From Proteinivorax tanatarense (GTDB lineage: Bacteria; Bacillota; Proteinivoracia; Proteinivoracales; Proteinivoracaceae): a stretch of DNA of 64,000 nt. Position 1 is the stretch's first letter. Each line of letters starts with the position of its first letter. The stretch covers positions 2,294,001 through 2,358,000 of the forward strand of contig NZ_CP158367.1 of assembly GCF_040267685.1 (NCBI RefSeq), read 5' to 3'. Position numbers and translations under genes: made by a program. The notes under the pieces are model-generated. The model saw nothing but the letters and a program-made list of their open reading frames with translations. It had not been told where the DNA came from and did no database searches. Below are positions 25,331-33,775 of this stretch, piece by piece.

Positions 25331-26140
25331 GTGCTTAAAAAACTAGGCGTTTCATCATCAGGTTATTATAGCTGGAAAAAGAGAACCACCTCAAACCAAG
25401 AGTTAAGAAAAAGATCTCTTTGCACAGAAATTACCGAGATATATAATGAATCACATCAAATATATGGAGCACCTAAGATCACTTCTATATTAAAATCCAG
25501 AGGGCATGCAGTATCAGAAAAGACTGTGGGCAACTATATGAAAGAGCTTGGTATTAAAGCAATTTGGGTAAGTCCTTATACGAGAACTACAATAGACCCA
25601 GATTTTGATTCTAAGCTTAAAAATGTATTAGATAGAAACTTCAACCCCAAAGCCCCTAATACAGTGTGGGTAACAGATATTACTTATATCCCCACAATTA
25701 CAGGATTTGTATATTTAACATCAGTAATGGACCTATATTCAAGAGCTATAGTAGGTTGGCATCTGTCAGATAGTTTATCTACTGCTGGGGTTGTTAAAGC
25801 CATTGAAAATTCTAAGAGAAATAATGTTTTAGATACTCCTGTTATTATTCATAGTGACAGAGGGATTCAGTATGTTTCAAAAGCATATTTAAAAGCAACT
25901 CCAGCTGAAAAATTTATTCACAGCTATTCAAGGAAAGGTAATCCCTGGGATAATGCTGTAATAGAATCATTCCATTCTTTAATAAAAAGGGAATGGCTTA
26001 ATAGGTATGTTATTAAAAACCTTATGCATGCTCATGAGTTAGTCTTTGAATATATAGATGCTTTTTATAATACCAAAAGAATTCACGGTCACTGTAAAAT
26101 GGAGTCGCCCCATGAGTTTGAAAAAAAACATGCTATATAA
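25331..26140 (+). CDS. IS3-family transposase OrfB (DDE integrase part)
   Basis: The 269-residue frame has the rve core with Asp in VWVTDITYIPT, Asp in HSDRGIQYVS and Glu in NAVIESFHSLIKREW, and the HTH_21 region before it. The open frame actually continues upstream to the slippery site in orfA, so the functional product is the OrfAB fusion of about 385 residues made by -1 frameshifting. No damaging change is visible. Confidence 0.9.
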   Translation: MLKKLGVSSSGYYSWKKRTTSNQELRKRSLCTEITEIYNESHQIYGAPKITSILKSRGHAVSEKTVGNYMKELGIKAIWVSPYTRTTIDPDFDSKLKNVLDRNFNPKAPNTVWVTDITYIPTITGFVYLTSVMDLYSRAIVGWHLSDSLSTAGVVKAIENSKRNNVLDTPVIIHSDRGIQYVSKAYLKATPAEKFIHSYSRKGNPWDNAVIESFHSLIKREWLNRYVIKNLMHAHELVFEYIDAFYNTKRIHGHCKMESPHEFEKKHAI

Positions 26141-26190
26141 ATTAGATTACAGGTTTACTAAATTTAACTTGTCCTTTTTCTTGACATAGA

Positions 26191-26340
26191 ACCAGATGGG
26201 TGCTGACCCAAGCTGGGCCAGGCTGCTCAAAAGTGCACAGATTCTAGGCGCGAAACTGCCCCAACACCGGAGCGTATGAACTAATACGTGAGGATGTTGG
26301 GGCAGTTTCAGCAACAACGAAGATGGGTGCTTTTGAGCTG
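26191..26340 (+). repeat. Repeat units 4 and 5 with second GAGCGTAT hairpin
   Basis: A unit like those at 24594-24832 starts at 26191, and a partial one follows at 26311. Between them GAAACTGCCCCAACA (26252) pairs perfectly with TGTTGGGGCAGTTTC (26295) around CCGGAGCGTATGAACTAATA and CGTGAGGA. The IS3 element therefore lies inside what was a continuous repeat array. Confidence 0.75.
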
Positions 26341-26347
26341 TCTGGGG

Positions 26348-26854
26348 CTAGCGGTTGTCTATTTTCTCTGGGTATAAATCATGCCCCATCATTCTCTCTT
26401 CCGCCATTTTTTCAAATTTTGTCCCTTTTTTGCCATAGTTGCAGTAGGGGTCTATGCTTATTCCCCCTCTTGGGGTAAATTTGCCCCATACTTCTATGTA
26501 TTTTGGGTCCATTAGTTTGATTAGGTCTTTCATTATTATGTTCATGGAGTCTTCATGGAAGTCGCCGTGGTTTCTGAAGCTAAATAGGTATAGTTTTAGC
26601 GACTTGCTTTCCACCATGTGTTTGTCGGGGATGTAGCTTATATATACTGTGCCAAAGTCTGGTTGGTTTGTTTTGGGGCATAGGGTGGTAAACTCTGGGC
26701 AGTTAAATTTTACGAAGTAGTCGTTTTCGGTGTGCTTGTTTTCAAAGGTTTCTAGCACCTCTGGGGTGTAGTCAAACTGGTATTTGTTGTTTTGGTTTCC
26801 TAGTAGGGTTACTCCTTCTAGTTCTTCGTCTTTTCTTCCTTTTTTAGATTCCAT
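26348..26854 (-). CDS. queF: preQ0 reductase QueF (NADPH-dependent nitrile reductase)
   Basis: The 168-residue protein is of the short unimodular type. The catalytic Cys lies in [15 protein letters not shown] near residue 58 and the substrate-binding QueF motif ([20 protein letters not shown]) begins near 81. It reduces 7-cyano-7-deazaguanine to preQ1, used for tRNA queuosine. Its ATG directly follows the queC stop. It is the last gene of the que operon. Confidence 0.95.
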   Translation of the reverse strand: MESKKGRKDEELEGVTLLGNQNNKYQFDYTPEVLETFENKHTENDYFVKFNCPEFTTLCPKTNQPDFGTVYISYIPDKHMVESKSLKLYLFSFRNHGDFHEDSMNIIMKDLIKLMDPKYIEVWGKFTPRGGISIDPYCNYGKKGTKFEKMAEERMMGHDLYPEKIDNR

Positions 26855-27508
26855 TTATTTTGCCTCCTCTTTTTTTTGTAGGTATTTTTCTAGTCCTTGG
26901 GCTCTTAACTGACATGCTGGACATGTTTTACAGCCTGTGCCTATGATTCCGTTGTAGCAGGTTAGGGTTTTTTCTATGACATAATCTAGCTTGCCTAGCT
27001 TGTCTGCTAGCTGCCAGGCATCTGCTTTGTCCATCCACATAAGGGGCGTGTGAATTACGTATGGGTAGTCCATGGATAAATTTAGAGTTACGTCTAGAGA
27101 TTTGATAAATACATCTCTACAGTCGGGGTATCCGCTAAAGTCTGTTTGGCAAACGCCGGTTACTATGTGCCGGGCCCCTTTTTGCTTTGCCAGCACCGCT
27201 GCAAATGTTAAAAATAGCATGTTTCTGCCATCTACGGCGGTGGACGGTAGCTCTCCCTCTTTTTCCTCCACATCTATGTCATCTCTTGTAAGTGCGTTGG
27301 GAGCTAGTTGATTTAACAGGGACATATCTAGGATGTGATGTTCTATGTTTTGTTCTTTGGCAATTTCTGCTGCACATTCTAGCTCCTTTTTATGCCGCTG
27401 ATTGTAGTCAAAAGATACGGCAATTACTTCGTCAAATTTTTCCATTGCCCAAAAAAGGCAGGTGGTGGAGTCTTGTCCGCCGCTAAATACTACTACTGCT
27501 TTTTCCAT
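26855..27508 (-). CDS. queC: 7-cyano-7-deazaguanine synthase QueC
   Basis: The 217-residue ATPase has the PP-loop [10 protein letters not shown] at the N-terminus and the C-terminal zinc cluster in [18 protein letters not shown]. QueC converts 7-carboxy-7-deazaguanine to preQ0 with ATP and ammonia. It follows queE after about 46 bases and abuts queF. Confidence 0.95.
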   Translation of the reverse strand: MEKAVVVFSGGQDSTTCLFWAMEKFDEVIAVSFDYNQRHKKELECAAEIAKEQNIEHHILDMSLLNQLAPNALTRDDIDVEEKEGELPSTAVDGRNMLFLTFAAVLAKQKGARHIVTGVCQTDFSGYPDCRDVFIKSLDVTLNLSMDYPYVIHTPLMWMDKADAWQLADKLGKLDYVIEKTLTCYNGIIGTGCKTCPACQLRAQGLEKYLQKKEEAK

Positions 27509-27554
27509 TTTTGATTTCCCCTTTCACTGTATTTAAGTATGTTAAAAACTATTA

Positions 27555-28241
27555 TCATACTCCTCTTAAATCAGGAGGCCATATTATTTTGTGGAGCTGT
27601 AGCTGAAGTCTAACTTTATTTTGTTTTTTCTCTTTCATAAACTGCACTATCTCTTTAGGCTCTATCTTACCTAAAACCGGACTAAGATACACAAGACATT
27701 TTTGAGTCAAACTGTACTCATTTAAAATGTTATATGCAGTTTTTAAATCCTGTCCACTTCCTACTACAAACTTATATACATCCTTTTCGGTAACTGCTTC
27801 TAAGTTGCTTTTGTCCATATGCTGTTCCATTTTGCTTGCAGGCAATTTATAGTCTAAAATAAACCTTACGTTTTGCCCACAGTTTTCCCTTGTTAGTTTG
27901 TCTTTAAACCTGTCAATTGGAACGCTGCCGTTGGTTTCTATTTGAATTTTTAGCTCATTTTTTTTAGATAAAAAGATTAAAAGCTTATCTATATCTTTTT
28001 GTATTAGCGGCTCACCGCCGGTTATTGTCACGTTTTGGGTGCCGTTTTGGGATATAAAATCATAAATTTCTTCTGATGTCATTTTCTCTCCGACAACATT
28101 GGCGCTGGTGGAGTAATGTGTGTCACACCAAGAACATTCTAAATTACAACCCCCAAATCTAATAAATGTAGAAATCTCTCCAGCAGTAGGCCCTTCTCCG
28201 TCGATGCTGCAAAACTTTTCTATTATATTATATTTAGTCAT
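27555..28241 (-). CDS. queE: 7-carboxy-7-deazaguanine synthase QueE
   Basis: About 228 residues. The radical SAM motif is CNLECSWCD near residue 32, and substrate-binding DGEGP precedes it; ITGGEPL near 75 is the SAM site. QueE makes 7-carboxy-7-deazaguanine from 6-carboxytetrahydropterin. The ATG at 28239-28241 overlaps the queD stop region by 8 bases; a longer frame into queD is less likely. Confidence 0.93.
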   Translation of the reverse strand: MTKYNIIEKFCSIDGEGPTAGEISTFIRFGGCNLECSWCDTHYSTSANVVGEKMTSEEIYDFISQNGTQNVTITGGEPLIQKDIDKLLIFLSKKNELKIQIETNGSVPIDRFKDKLTRENCGQNVRFILDYKLPASKMEQHMDKSNLEAVTEKDVYKFVVGSGQDLKTAYNILNEYSLTQKCLVYLSPVLGKIEPKEIVQFMKEKKQNKVRLQLQLHKIIWPPDLRGV

Positions 28242-28671
28242 TATCGGCCTCTGTATAGATGCAGCTGTTTGTGGGGGTCTCAAAAAGTTCAACCTCATGG
28301 ATGTCTAAGCCCTTGTCTTTTAGCATATGGTATATATGCCGTGACATTTCTTCTGCTGTGGGACGATATGGAACTGTTAGTATTTTAAATGATTGTGGGC
28401 TATTTTCTATCCCCTTTATTAAGCCTTGTCCAACCTCATCGTCTTCTACGATTAGCTTGTGGTCAAAGTAGTCTTCTATTTCTTTGAGGGCTTTTTTTAT
28501 GGTGCCAAAGTCCTCCACCATGCCCCGAAGCTGCCCTTCTTTTTTTACGTCCTCTCCCTTTACCTTAGCGATAAGCCGATATCTATGTCCGTGGATGTTG
28601 GAGCATTTACCTTCATAATTGCTAAGGTAGTGAGCTAGGTCAAACTGTACTTCTGCTTTTAATATGAACAT
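28234..28671 (-). CDS. queD: 6-carboxytetrahydropterin synthase QueD
   Basis: The 145-residue protein has the zinc ligands in FDLAHYL and HGHRYRL near the N-terminus, catalytic-type Cys in EGKCSNIHGH, and ELFETPTNS near the end. QueD makes the pterin substrate for QueE from dihydroneopterin triphosphate. It is the first gene of the operon. The GTP cyclohydrolase needed for the pathway is not in this window, and I see no preQ1 riboswitch upstream. Confidence 0.94.
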   Translation of the reverse strand: MFILKAEVQFDLAHYLSNYEGKCSNIHGHRYRLIAKVKGEDVKKEGQLRGMVEDFGTIKKALKEIEDYFDHKLIVEDDEVGQGLIKGIENSPQSFKILTVPYRPTAEEMSRHIYHMLKDKGLDIHEVELFETPTNSCIYTEADND

Positions 28672-28906
28672 ATTACGCCTCCTAATTTAAACTCCTTAAA
28701 TTTAGACAAATAAAAAGGGACGCAACTGTCCCCTTTGATAGTTGCCTAGTTTTGTTTTATGACAGGATGGTCAATGAACTGTCCTTATAGTATTTTAAAT
28801 TATCGTAAAAAGTATAACATAAAGATGTAAATATATGAAGTATAAATACCAAAAGTCTTCGTTAAGGCGGTTCGGACTCTTTGGGGTTAGGAACAATGAA
28901 TAGTTT

Positions 28907-29158
28907 GGCATACCATCTACTGTTGGGGCGACACGGAGGTTCGCCCCCTACCCTATGAAGGGGTTTTACTCCCTTTATGGCAGAACGGTTGTCATACCAT
29001 CTACTTTTGGGTGACACGGAGGTTCGCTCCCTACTCTATGAAGGGGTTGGGCTCCCTTGATGGCAGAACTTTTTGGCATACCATCTACTGATGGGGCGAC
29101 ACGGAGGTTCGCCCCCTACCCTATGGGGGGTTTGCTCCCTTTATGGCAGAACTGATGG
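28907..29158. repeat. Three tandem 84-base repeats
   Basis: Units begin at 28907, 28991 and 29075 with near-exact 84-base spacing. Each reads CATACCATCTACT, then a GGGGCGACACGGAGGTTCGC hairpin followed by CCC, then a GGGG..CTCCC part and ATGGCAGAAC. Copies differ at several positions, including paired changes in the hairpin of the middle unit. Function is unknown. Confidence 0.9.
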
Positions 29159-29389
29159 CACTCCCCCTCCTCTGCCAAGGGTTTAAATACAGCTTTATGA
29201 CGTTTTCATTAATTGGAGAAAGGATACAGCAATTTTTTATCCGTGTTTTTTTATTTTTATATAATTTAGGTTGAGATTTAGGTTCTCTTTTTTACGTAAC
29301 GCTAATAACCCTAACCTCACAGGAATCTTTTTCCTACATCTTTATAAAGCAGGATTTTTTAAGCTCTATCTAGAATAAATATTTCACTA

Positions 29390-29415
29390 CCGTTGTGTTT
29401 TTTAAAACATAACGG
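29390..29415. promoter_or_regulatory. Candidate ModE-type operator ahead of tupA
   Basis: CCGTTGTGTTTT, two bases, AAAACATAACGG is a 12-base inverted repeat with one mismatch, 27 bases before the tupA start. Its CGTTrTGT..ACATAACG ends resemble the ModE consensus. The operon ends with a ModE-like gene, so tungstate-dependent repression is a reasonable inference. Confidence 0.65.
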
Positions 29416-29442
29416 GTTAAAACAACAAAGGGGGTAACATAA

Positions 29443-30270
29443 ATGAAAAAACTAGTATTTGCAGTATTAGTATCAACCTTTTTTTTAGTAGGTTGTTCCC
29501 CTAGTGATGAAGCAGCACTCACTTTAGCTACAACTACTAGTACAGATGATTCTGGTCTATTGGATGAGCTATTACCGATATTTGAAGAAGAAACAGGGCA
29601 TCAAGTAGATGTGATTGCGGTAGGAACAGGTCAAGCTTTGGAAATTGGCAGAAGAGGGGATGCTGATATTCTATTGGTGCATGCAAAAGAACTGGAAAAA
29701 GAATTTGTAGAAAATGGCTATGGGACAGAAAGATTCACTGTAATGTACAATGACTATATTTTTTTAGGTCCAGTAGAAGATGTTGCCAATGTTAAAGATA
29801 GTAGTAATGTTGATGAAGGGTTAAGTAAAATTTACCAAGCTGGACAAAATAATGAAACTAATTTCAACTCTCGAGGCGATAACTCCGGAACACATAACAA
29901 GGAAAAGAGTCTATGGGAGTATTATGATTTTAATGCCGAAGGGAAAAATTGGTATAATTCCTTAGGACAAGGAATGGGCGATACCTTAATTGCCTCAAAT
30001 GAAATGGGTGCTTATACATTAACAGATAGAGGTACTTTTTTATCAATGAAGGATAAACTAGAAAACTTACAGATTGTTTTAGAGGGGGATGATTTATTGC
30101 ATAATCCTTATGGAATAATTCCTGTTAACCCCAATAAGTTTTCCAATGTAAATAGTGAGGCAGCACAAGAGCTTGTTGAGTTTTTTATTAGAGAAGATAT
30201 TCAAGATATGATAGGTGAGTATGGTATCGAAAATTTTGGCCAACCTTTATTCTTTCCTAATGCCTACTAA
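29443..30270 (+). CDS. tupA: Tungstate-binding lipoprotein TupA
   Basis: The 275-residue protein has a lipoprotein signal with lipobox LVGC (Cys18). The signature TTTSTDDSGLLD near residue 30 and AVGTGQALEIGRRGDAD near 60 are characteristic of TupA, which binds tungstate very tightly outside the membrane. A GGGGG ribosome site precedes ATG 29443. It is first in a tupABC operon. Tungsten use is typical of anaerobes with tungsten oxidoreductases, none of which lies here. Confidence 0.95.
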   Translation: MKKLVFAVLVSTFFLVGCSPSDEAALTLATTTSTDDSGLLDELLPIFEEETGHQVDVIAVGTGQALEIGRRGDADILLVHAKELEKEFVENGYGTERFTVMYNDYIFLGPVEDVANVKDSSNVDEGLSKIYQAGQNNETNFNSRGDNSGTHNKEKSLWEYYDFNAEGKNWYNSLGQGMGDTLIASNEMGAYTLTDRGTFLSMKDKLENLQIVLEGDDLLHNPYGIIPVNPNKFSNVNSEAAQELVEFFIREDIQDMIGEYGIENFGQPLFFPNAY

Positions 30271-30294
30271 CAGAATTTGCAGGAGGTTTATTAA

Positions 30295-30999
30295 ATGGAC
30301 GTATTTATCTCTGGGCTCTTAGAAGCTATAAGTTTACTATTGAACTTAGATCCATACGTAACAAATATTATATTCGTCTCAATGCGAGTATCTGGTATAG
30401 CTTTGATAATAGCTACATTAGTTGGGGTACCGCTAGGAGCTTTTTTAGGATTGGCTAAGTTCCCTGGCAAACATTTTGCAATTGCCTTATTATACACTGG
30501 AATGGGGCTTCCACCGGTTGTAGTGGGTTTATTTGTTTTTGTGCTTTTATCAAGCGCCGGACCGTTAGGTTCGCTGGAATGGTTATTTACCCCCTATGCT
30601 ATAATTGTTGCACAATCAATTATAGCCTTTCCTCTAGTAGCTGGTTTCACAATGACTGCTGTTATGGGAGTAGATAAAACCTTATTGCTTCAGCTAGAGG
30701 CACTTGGTGCTACAAAAAAACAAGCACTGTGGGCCACCATAAAAGAAGCTAGACTTGGAGTGTTGGTTGCTGTAATTGCAGGGTTTGGAACGATTATATC
30801 AGAGGTTGGAGCGGTGATGTTAGTAGGAGGTAATATAGCTGGTAGGACTAGGGTTCTGACTAGTGCAATTGTTTTAGAAACAAGGCAAGGCAACTTCGGT
30901 ATTGCCATGTCTTTTGGTATTATTTTGCTAACTATAACTTTTATAGTTAATTTTGTTATGCTACTTTTCCAAAGAAAGAAGTTGATAGGAAGTGACTAA
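30295..30999 (+). CDS. tupB: Tungstate ABC transporter permease TupB
   Basis: The 234-residue integral membrane protein has about five or six transmembrane segments. The cytoplasmic loop that contacts the ATPase is recognisable as EALGATKKQALWATIKEARL near residue 139. It overlaps tupC by 8 bases and follows tupA by 24 bases, with an AGGAGG site. Confidence 0.93.
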   Translation: MDVFISGLLEAISLLLNLDPYVTNIIFVSMRVSGIALIIATLVGVPLGAFLGLAKFPGKHFAIALLYTGMGLPPVVVGLFVFVLLSSAGPLGSLEWLFTPYAIIVAQSIIAFPLVAGFTMTAVMGVDKTLLLQLEALGATKKQALWATIKEARLGVLVAVIAGFGTIISEVGAVMLVGGNIAGRTRVLTSAIVLETRQGNFGIAMSFGIILLTITFIVNFVMLLFQRKKLIGSD

Positions 31000-31726
31000 T
31001 CAGAATATATTCCAACTTAAAAATGTTTCTAAATCATATGGTAAAAAAACTGTGCTAAATATTGATAACTTAAATATTATAAAAGGGGAAATATTGGCGT
31101 TAGTGGGTCCAAGCGGCGCTGGTAAAAGCACATTACTAAGGTTAATGAATTTTGTTGAAAGTGCTGATACAGGTGAAATCATTTATATGGATAAAAAATA
31201 TAACAACAAGTCCCGTCCGAAACTAAGTGCCAAACGCACAATAACTACAGTTTTTCAAAGACCATCATTAATGAATACATCTGTATGGAAAAATATTGTT
31301 TATCCTCTTAAAATAAGAAATATAGAAATTGATGAGCATAAAATAAATCAACTTATATCAAAACTAGGGTTATCTAAACTAAAAAATCAAAAAGCAGATA
31401 AATTATCCGGTGGCGAAGCCCAACGTGTTTCTATAGGTAGAGCTTTAGTATTTAATCCACAAGTTCTACTTTTAGATGAACCTACTTCTAATTTAGATCC
31501 AACCAACGTAAAAATTATAGAAGATATTATTGACGATTATGTAAAAAAAGAAAAAGCCACGGTAATAATGGTCACTCATAATATATTTCAAGCAAAGCGA
31601 CTTGCTGATAAAGTATGTTTGATAAATCAGGGCAACCTTGTAGAAATAAATGATAAAAATACATTTTTTGATAACCCACAACATTCCATAACAAAAAAGT
31701 TTTTATCTGGTGAGTTAATATACTAG
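30992..31726 (+). CDS. tupC: Tungstate ABC transporter ATPase TupC
   Basis: The 244-residue ATPase has Walker A (GPSGAGKSTLLR) near residue 38, signature LSGGEAQRVSIGRAL near 138, Walker B (VLLLDEPTSNLDP) and the switch His in MVTHNIFQAKRLAD. It starts within the end of tupB and drives tungstate import with TupA and TupB. Confidence 0.94.
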   Translation: MTNQNIFQLKNVSKSYGKKTVLNIDNLNIIKGEILALVGPSGAGKSTLLRLMNFVESADTGEIIYMDKKYNNKSRPKLSAKRTITTVFQRPSLMNTSVWKNIVYPLKIRNIEIDEHKINQLISKLGLSKLKNQKADKLSGGEAQRVSIGRALVFNPQVLLLDEPTSNLDPTNVKIIEDIIDDYVKKEKATVIMVTHNIFQAKRLADKVCLINQGNLVEINDKNTFFDNPQHSITKKFLSGELIY

Positions 31727-31747
31727 AAAGGTAGGTAGAGTTAAGCC

Positions 31748-32077
31748 ATGAAACTAAAGTTTAGGATCTGGCTAGAAAATGAAGAAGATGAGCTTGTAAT
31801 AGGCCAAGGATTGTTTACGCTACTTAACCTAATTAAAAGTACTGGCTCTATCAACAAATCAGCAAAAGCCCTTAACATGTCTTATCGTACCGCTTGGGGG
31901 AAAATAAAAAAGGCAGAAATCAGGTATGGCTGTGAGTTAGTAAAAAAGAAATCTGGTGGAAAATCAGGCGGTGGCACTACTTTAACAAAAGGTGGAGAAC
32001 AACTTCTTACAAATTTTGATAACCTTAATCAAGAAGCTGAAAAATATATGGAGACTCTATTTAATCAATATTTATAA
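31748..32077 (+). CDS. ModE-like HTH regulator, DNA-binding domain only
   Basis: This 109-residue protein matches the N-terminal winged-helix domain of ModE (GLFTLLNLIKSTGSINKSAK, MSYRTAWGKIKKAE, GGTTLTKGGEQLL). It lacks the molbindin domain that senses molybdate or tungstate in full-length ModE, so sensing may need another protein or a different mode. It is 21 bases after tupC and is followed by a strong terminator, so it closes the operon. Confidence 0.9.
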   Translation: MKLKFRIWLENEEDELVIGQGLFTLLNLIKSTGSINKSAKALNMSYRTAWGKIKKAEIRYGCELVKKKSGGKSGGGTTLTKGGEQLLTNFDNLNQEAEKYMETLFNQYL

Positions 32078-32126
32078 TATAAACAATCAGTCAGGGTTTA
32101 AGTAATCCTGACTGATTGTTTATATT
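32076..32126 (+). terminator. Terminator of the tup operon
   Basis: ATATAAACAATCAGTCAGG and CCTGACTGATTGTTTATAT form a perfect stem of about 19 bases with an 11-base loop right after the ModE-like gene. Confidence 0.9.
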
Positions 32127-32333
32127 ATAAATACTAGAAAAAAACATTTAAATAAGAGTAAAATATTTACTGAATACGATTTGGCTTTAGAGAACCATCA
32201 TATAAAAAAAAGTGATAACATTATAGCTTGTGCGTTGTATAAAATGATGTTATCCTATTTATAAAAATAGATTATATTTTTCTTGCTAATGTGATTAAGT
32301 TCACTAATTTAATTTCTAGGAGGTTTTAATATT

Positions 32334-32810
32334 ATGAATAAAGAGGTTAGTATTAAGAAAATCCGAGAAGAGGCAGAGGAACTATACCGTGAAGGTAAAT
32401 TTTTCTGTTCAGAAGCCATTGTTTATTCGATAAAAGAAAACTTTCAATTAGACATGCCTGATGAAATGGTAGCAATGGCATCTGGGTTTCCTGTAGGTAT
32501 TGGAAAGTCTAAATGTCTTTGTGGTGCTGTATCTGGTGGTGTTATGGCTTTAGGCTATTTTTTAGGTAGAACAAAGCCGGGTGATTCTAAAGTTGCTAAA
32601 ACATTAGAACTAGCTAATGAACTTCAACAAAGTTTTAAAGACAACCACAAAGTGCTGTGCTGTAAGGTGCTAACCCATGGGATGGATATGGGATCTGGAG
32701 AGCATAAAAAGCAATGTATCGCATTTACCGGTGAAGTAGCAGAAAAAACAGCAGAAATCATCGTTCGTGAGTTGGGCTTGATAAATATCGATGAAGCTAT
32801 GGGAGCATAG
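32334..32810 (+). CDS. C_GCAxxG_C_C family redox/metal protein
   Basis: The 158-residue protein has the family pattern: FFCSE near residue 25, CLCGAVSGG near 63, LCCKVLTHG near 108 and QCIAFTG near 129. Members of this family are found in anaerobes beside redox, sulfur and transport genes; their exact biochemical role is not settled. A GGAGG site precedes the ATG. The next gene begins 6 bases later, so it is co-transcribed with the TDT-type carrier. Confidence 0.9.
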   Translation: MNKEVSIKKIREEAEELYREGKFFCSEAIVYSIKENFQLDMPDEMVAMASGFPVGIGKSKCLCGAVSGGVMALGYFLGRTKPGDSKVAKTLELANELQQSFKDNHKVLCCKVLTHGMDMGSGEHKKQCIAFTGEVAEKTAEIIVRELGLINIDEAMGA

Positions 32811-32815
32811 TTAAA

Positions 32816-33751
32816 ATGGGTGATATTATTAAAAAAACACCTTATCCAATTGCTGGCCTTATGCTAGCATGTGCAACTTTGGGTAACCTTTTAGCTATCT
32901 ATGGAAGCTTTTTTAGATATTTGTTTGGTGCTTTGGCTTTTTGTATTTTGGCTCTTATACTGATAAAAGTAATAGTTATGCCCAAAAGCTTAGTCACCGC
33001 CTTTGAAAATCCAGTAGTTGCCAGTGTTTTGCCAACTTTTTCTATGGGACTTATGGTTCTATCAACCTATTTCACTTCATTTATTTTATTCGCAAATGTA
33101 ATGTGGTTCTCAGCAGTATTACTCCACTTAATACTTATGGCAGTTTTTACTTTTAAATATATTTTAAATTTTGACATTAAAGCTGTATTCCCCAGTTATT
33201 TTGTGGTTTACGTAGGTTTAGTGGTGGGCAGCATTTCTGCGCCAGCAATAGGCCAACAAAGTATAGGTCAAGTTATATTTTGGTTTGGCTTTTTATCATA
33301 TTTAGTGCTATTACCTTTTGTACTTTACAGAGTTATAAAAATAAAAGCAATGCAACCACCAGCATTACCTACATTGGTTATATTAACTGCACCTGCTAGC
33401 CTTTGTCTTGCTGGGTATATAAGCTCATTTCCCCAACCTAACAATGCTCTTATATACTTTCTATCGGGATTAGCTTTTGTAATGTTTGTAGCGGTAGCAA
33501 TTAAAATTCCTAACCTTTTAAAAAGTGAATTTTACCCCAGCTTTTCAGCTTTTACTTTTCCCTTTGTGATTACTGCTGTAGCTTTTAAAAATTTAAGTTC
33601 AATAAATGATTTTTATGGGTATATGATTTTTGCAAGGTTTTTAGAGATTTGGGCTACCATAATGGTAATATACGTAGTAATCAGATACTTAATGTTCCTA
33701 TTATCTTTAGAGTTCCCAATAGCACAGACTAAAAAGAAACAAGCCAACTAA
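32816..33751 (+). CDS. TDT/TehA-family membrane carrier
   Basis: The 311-residue protein has about ten hydrophobic segments and the family's conserved prolines and glycines: PYPIAGLMLACATLGNL at the N-terminus and NPVVASVLPTFSMGL near residue 64. This family includes tellurite-resistance, malate and sulfite carriers, and related anion channels. The substrate cannot be told from sequence. Its pairing with a Cys-rich redox protein hints at a sulfur-type anion. Confidence 0.82.
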   Translation: MGDIIKKTPYPIAGLMLACATLGNLLAIYGSFFRYLFGALAFCILALILIKVIVMPKSLVTAFENPVVASVLPTFSMGLMVLSTYFTSFILFANVMWFSAVLLHLILMAVFTFKYILNFDIKAVFPSYFVVYVGLVVGSISAPAIGQQSIGQVIFWFGFLSYLVLLPFVLYRVIKIKAMQPPALPTLVILTAPASLCLAGYISSFPQPNNALIYFLSGLAFVMFVAVAIKIPNLLKSEFYPSFSAFTFPFVITAVAFKNLSSINDFYGYMIFARFLEIWATIMVIYVVIRYLMFLLSLEFPIAQTKKKQAN

Positions 33752-33775
33752 GATGTTGGCTTGTTTCTTTTTAGT
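33728..33775. terminator. Bidirectional terminator between convergent genes
   Basis: ACTAAAAAGAAACAAGCCAAC and its perfect inverted partner at 33755 form a 21-base stem that covers the stop codons of both the carrier gene and the subtilase gene. Confidence 0.93.

Larger units (their letters stand above)
24889..26186 (+). mobile_element. IS3-family (IS150-like) element
   Basis: The likely ends are TGCTAGAATAAAAATAGGAG at the left and the complement of TGTCAAGAAAAAGGACAAGT at the right, imperfect TG...CA inverted repeats. It holds orfA and orfB and sits within the repeat field. I could not identify a clean target duplication, so the ends are approximate. Confidence 0.75.
28672..29442. other. 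770-base intergenic region between que and tup operons
   Basis: The region holds a GGGACGCAACTGTCCC hairpin (28712-28727) upstream of queD, three 84-base tandem repeats (28907-29158), and a candidate operator (29390-29415) ahead of tupA. No coding frame was supported. Confidence 0.7.

Noticed and set aside
24594..26340. CRISPR array
   Set aside because: Units are about 61 bases, unevenly spaced, without unique spacers of constant length, and no cas gene is present.
28672..28760. preQ1 riboswitch ahead of queD
   Set aside because: The hairpin GGGACGCAACTGTCCC lacks the conserved preQ1-I or preQ1-II elements and resembles a dispersed repeat instead.
28907..29158. CRISPR array or coding repeat
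   Set aside because: The 84-base units are contiguous with no spacers, and no frame stays open through them.
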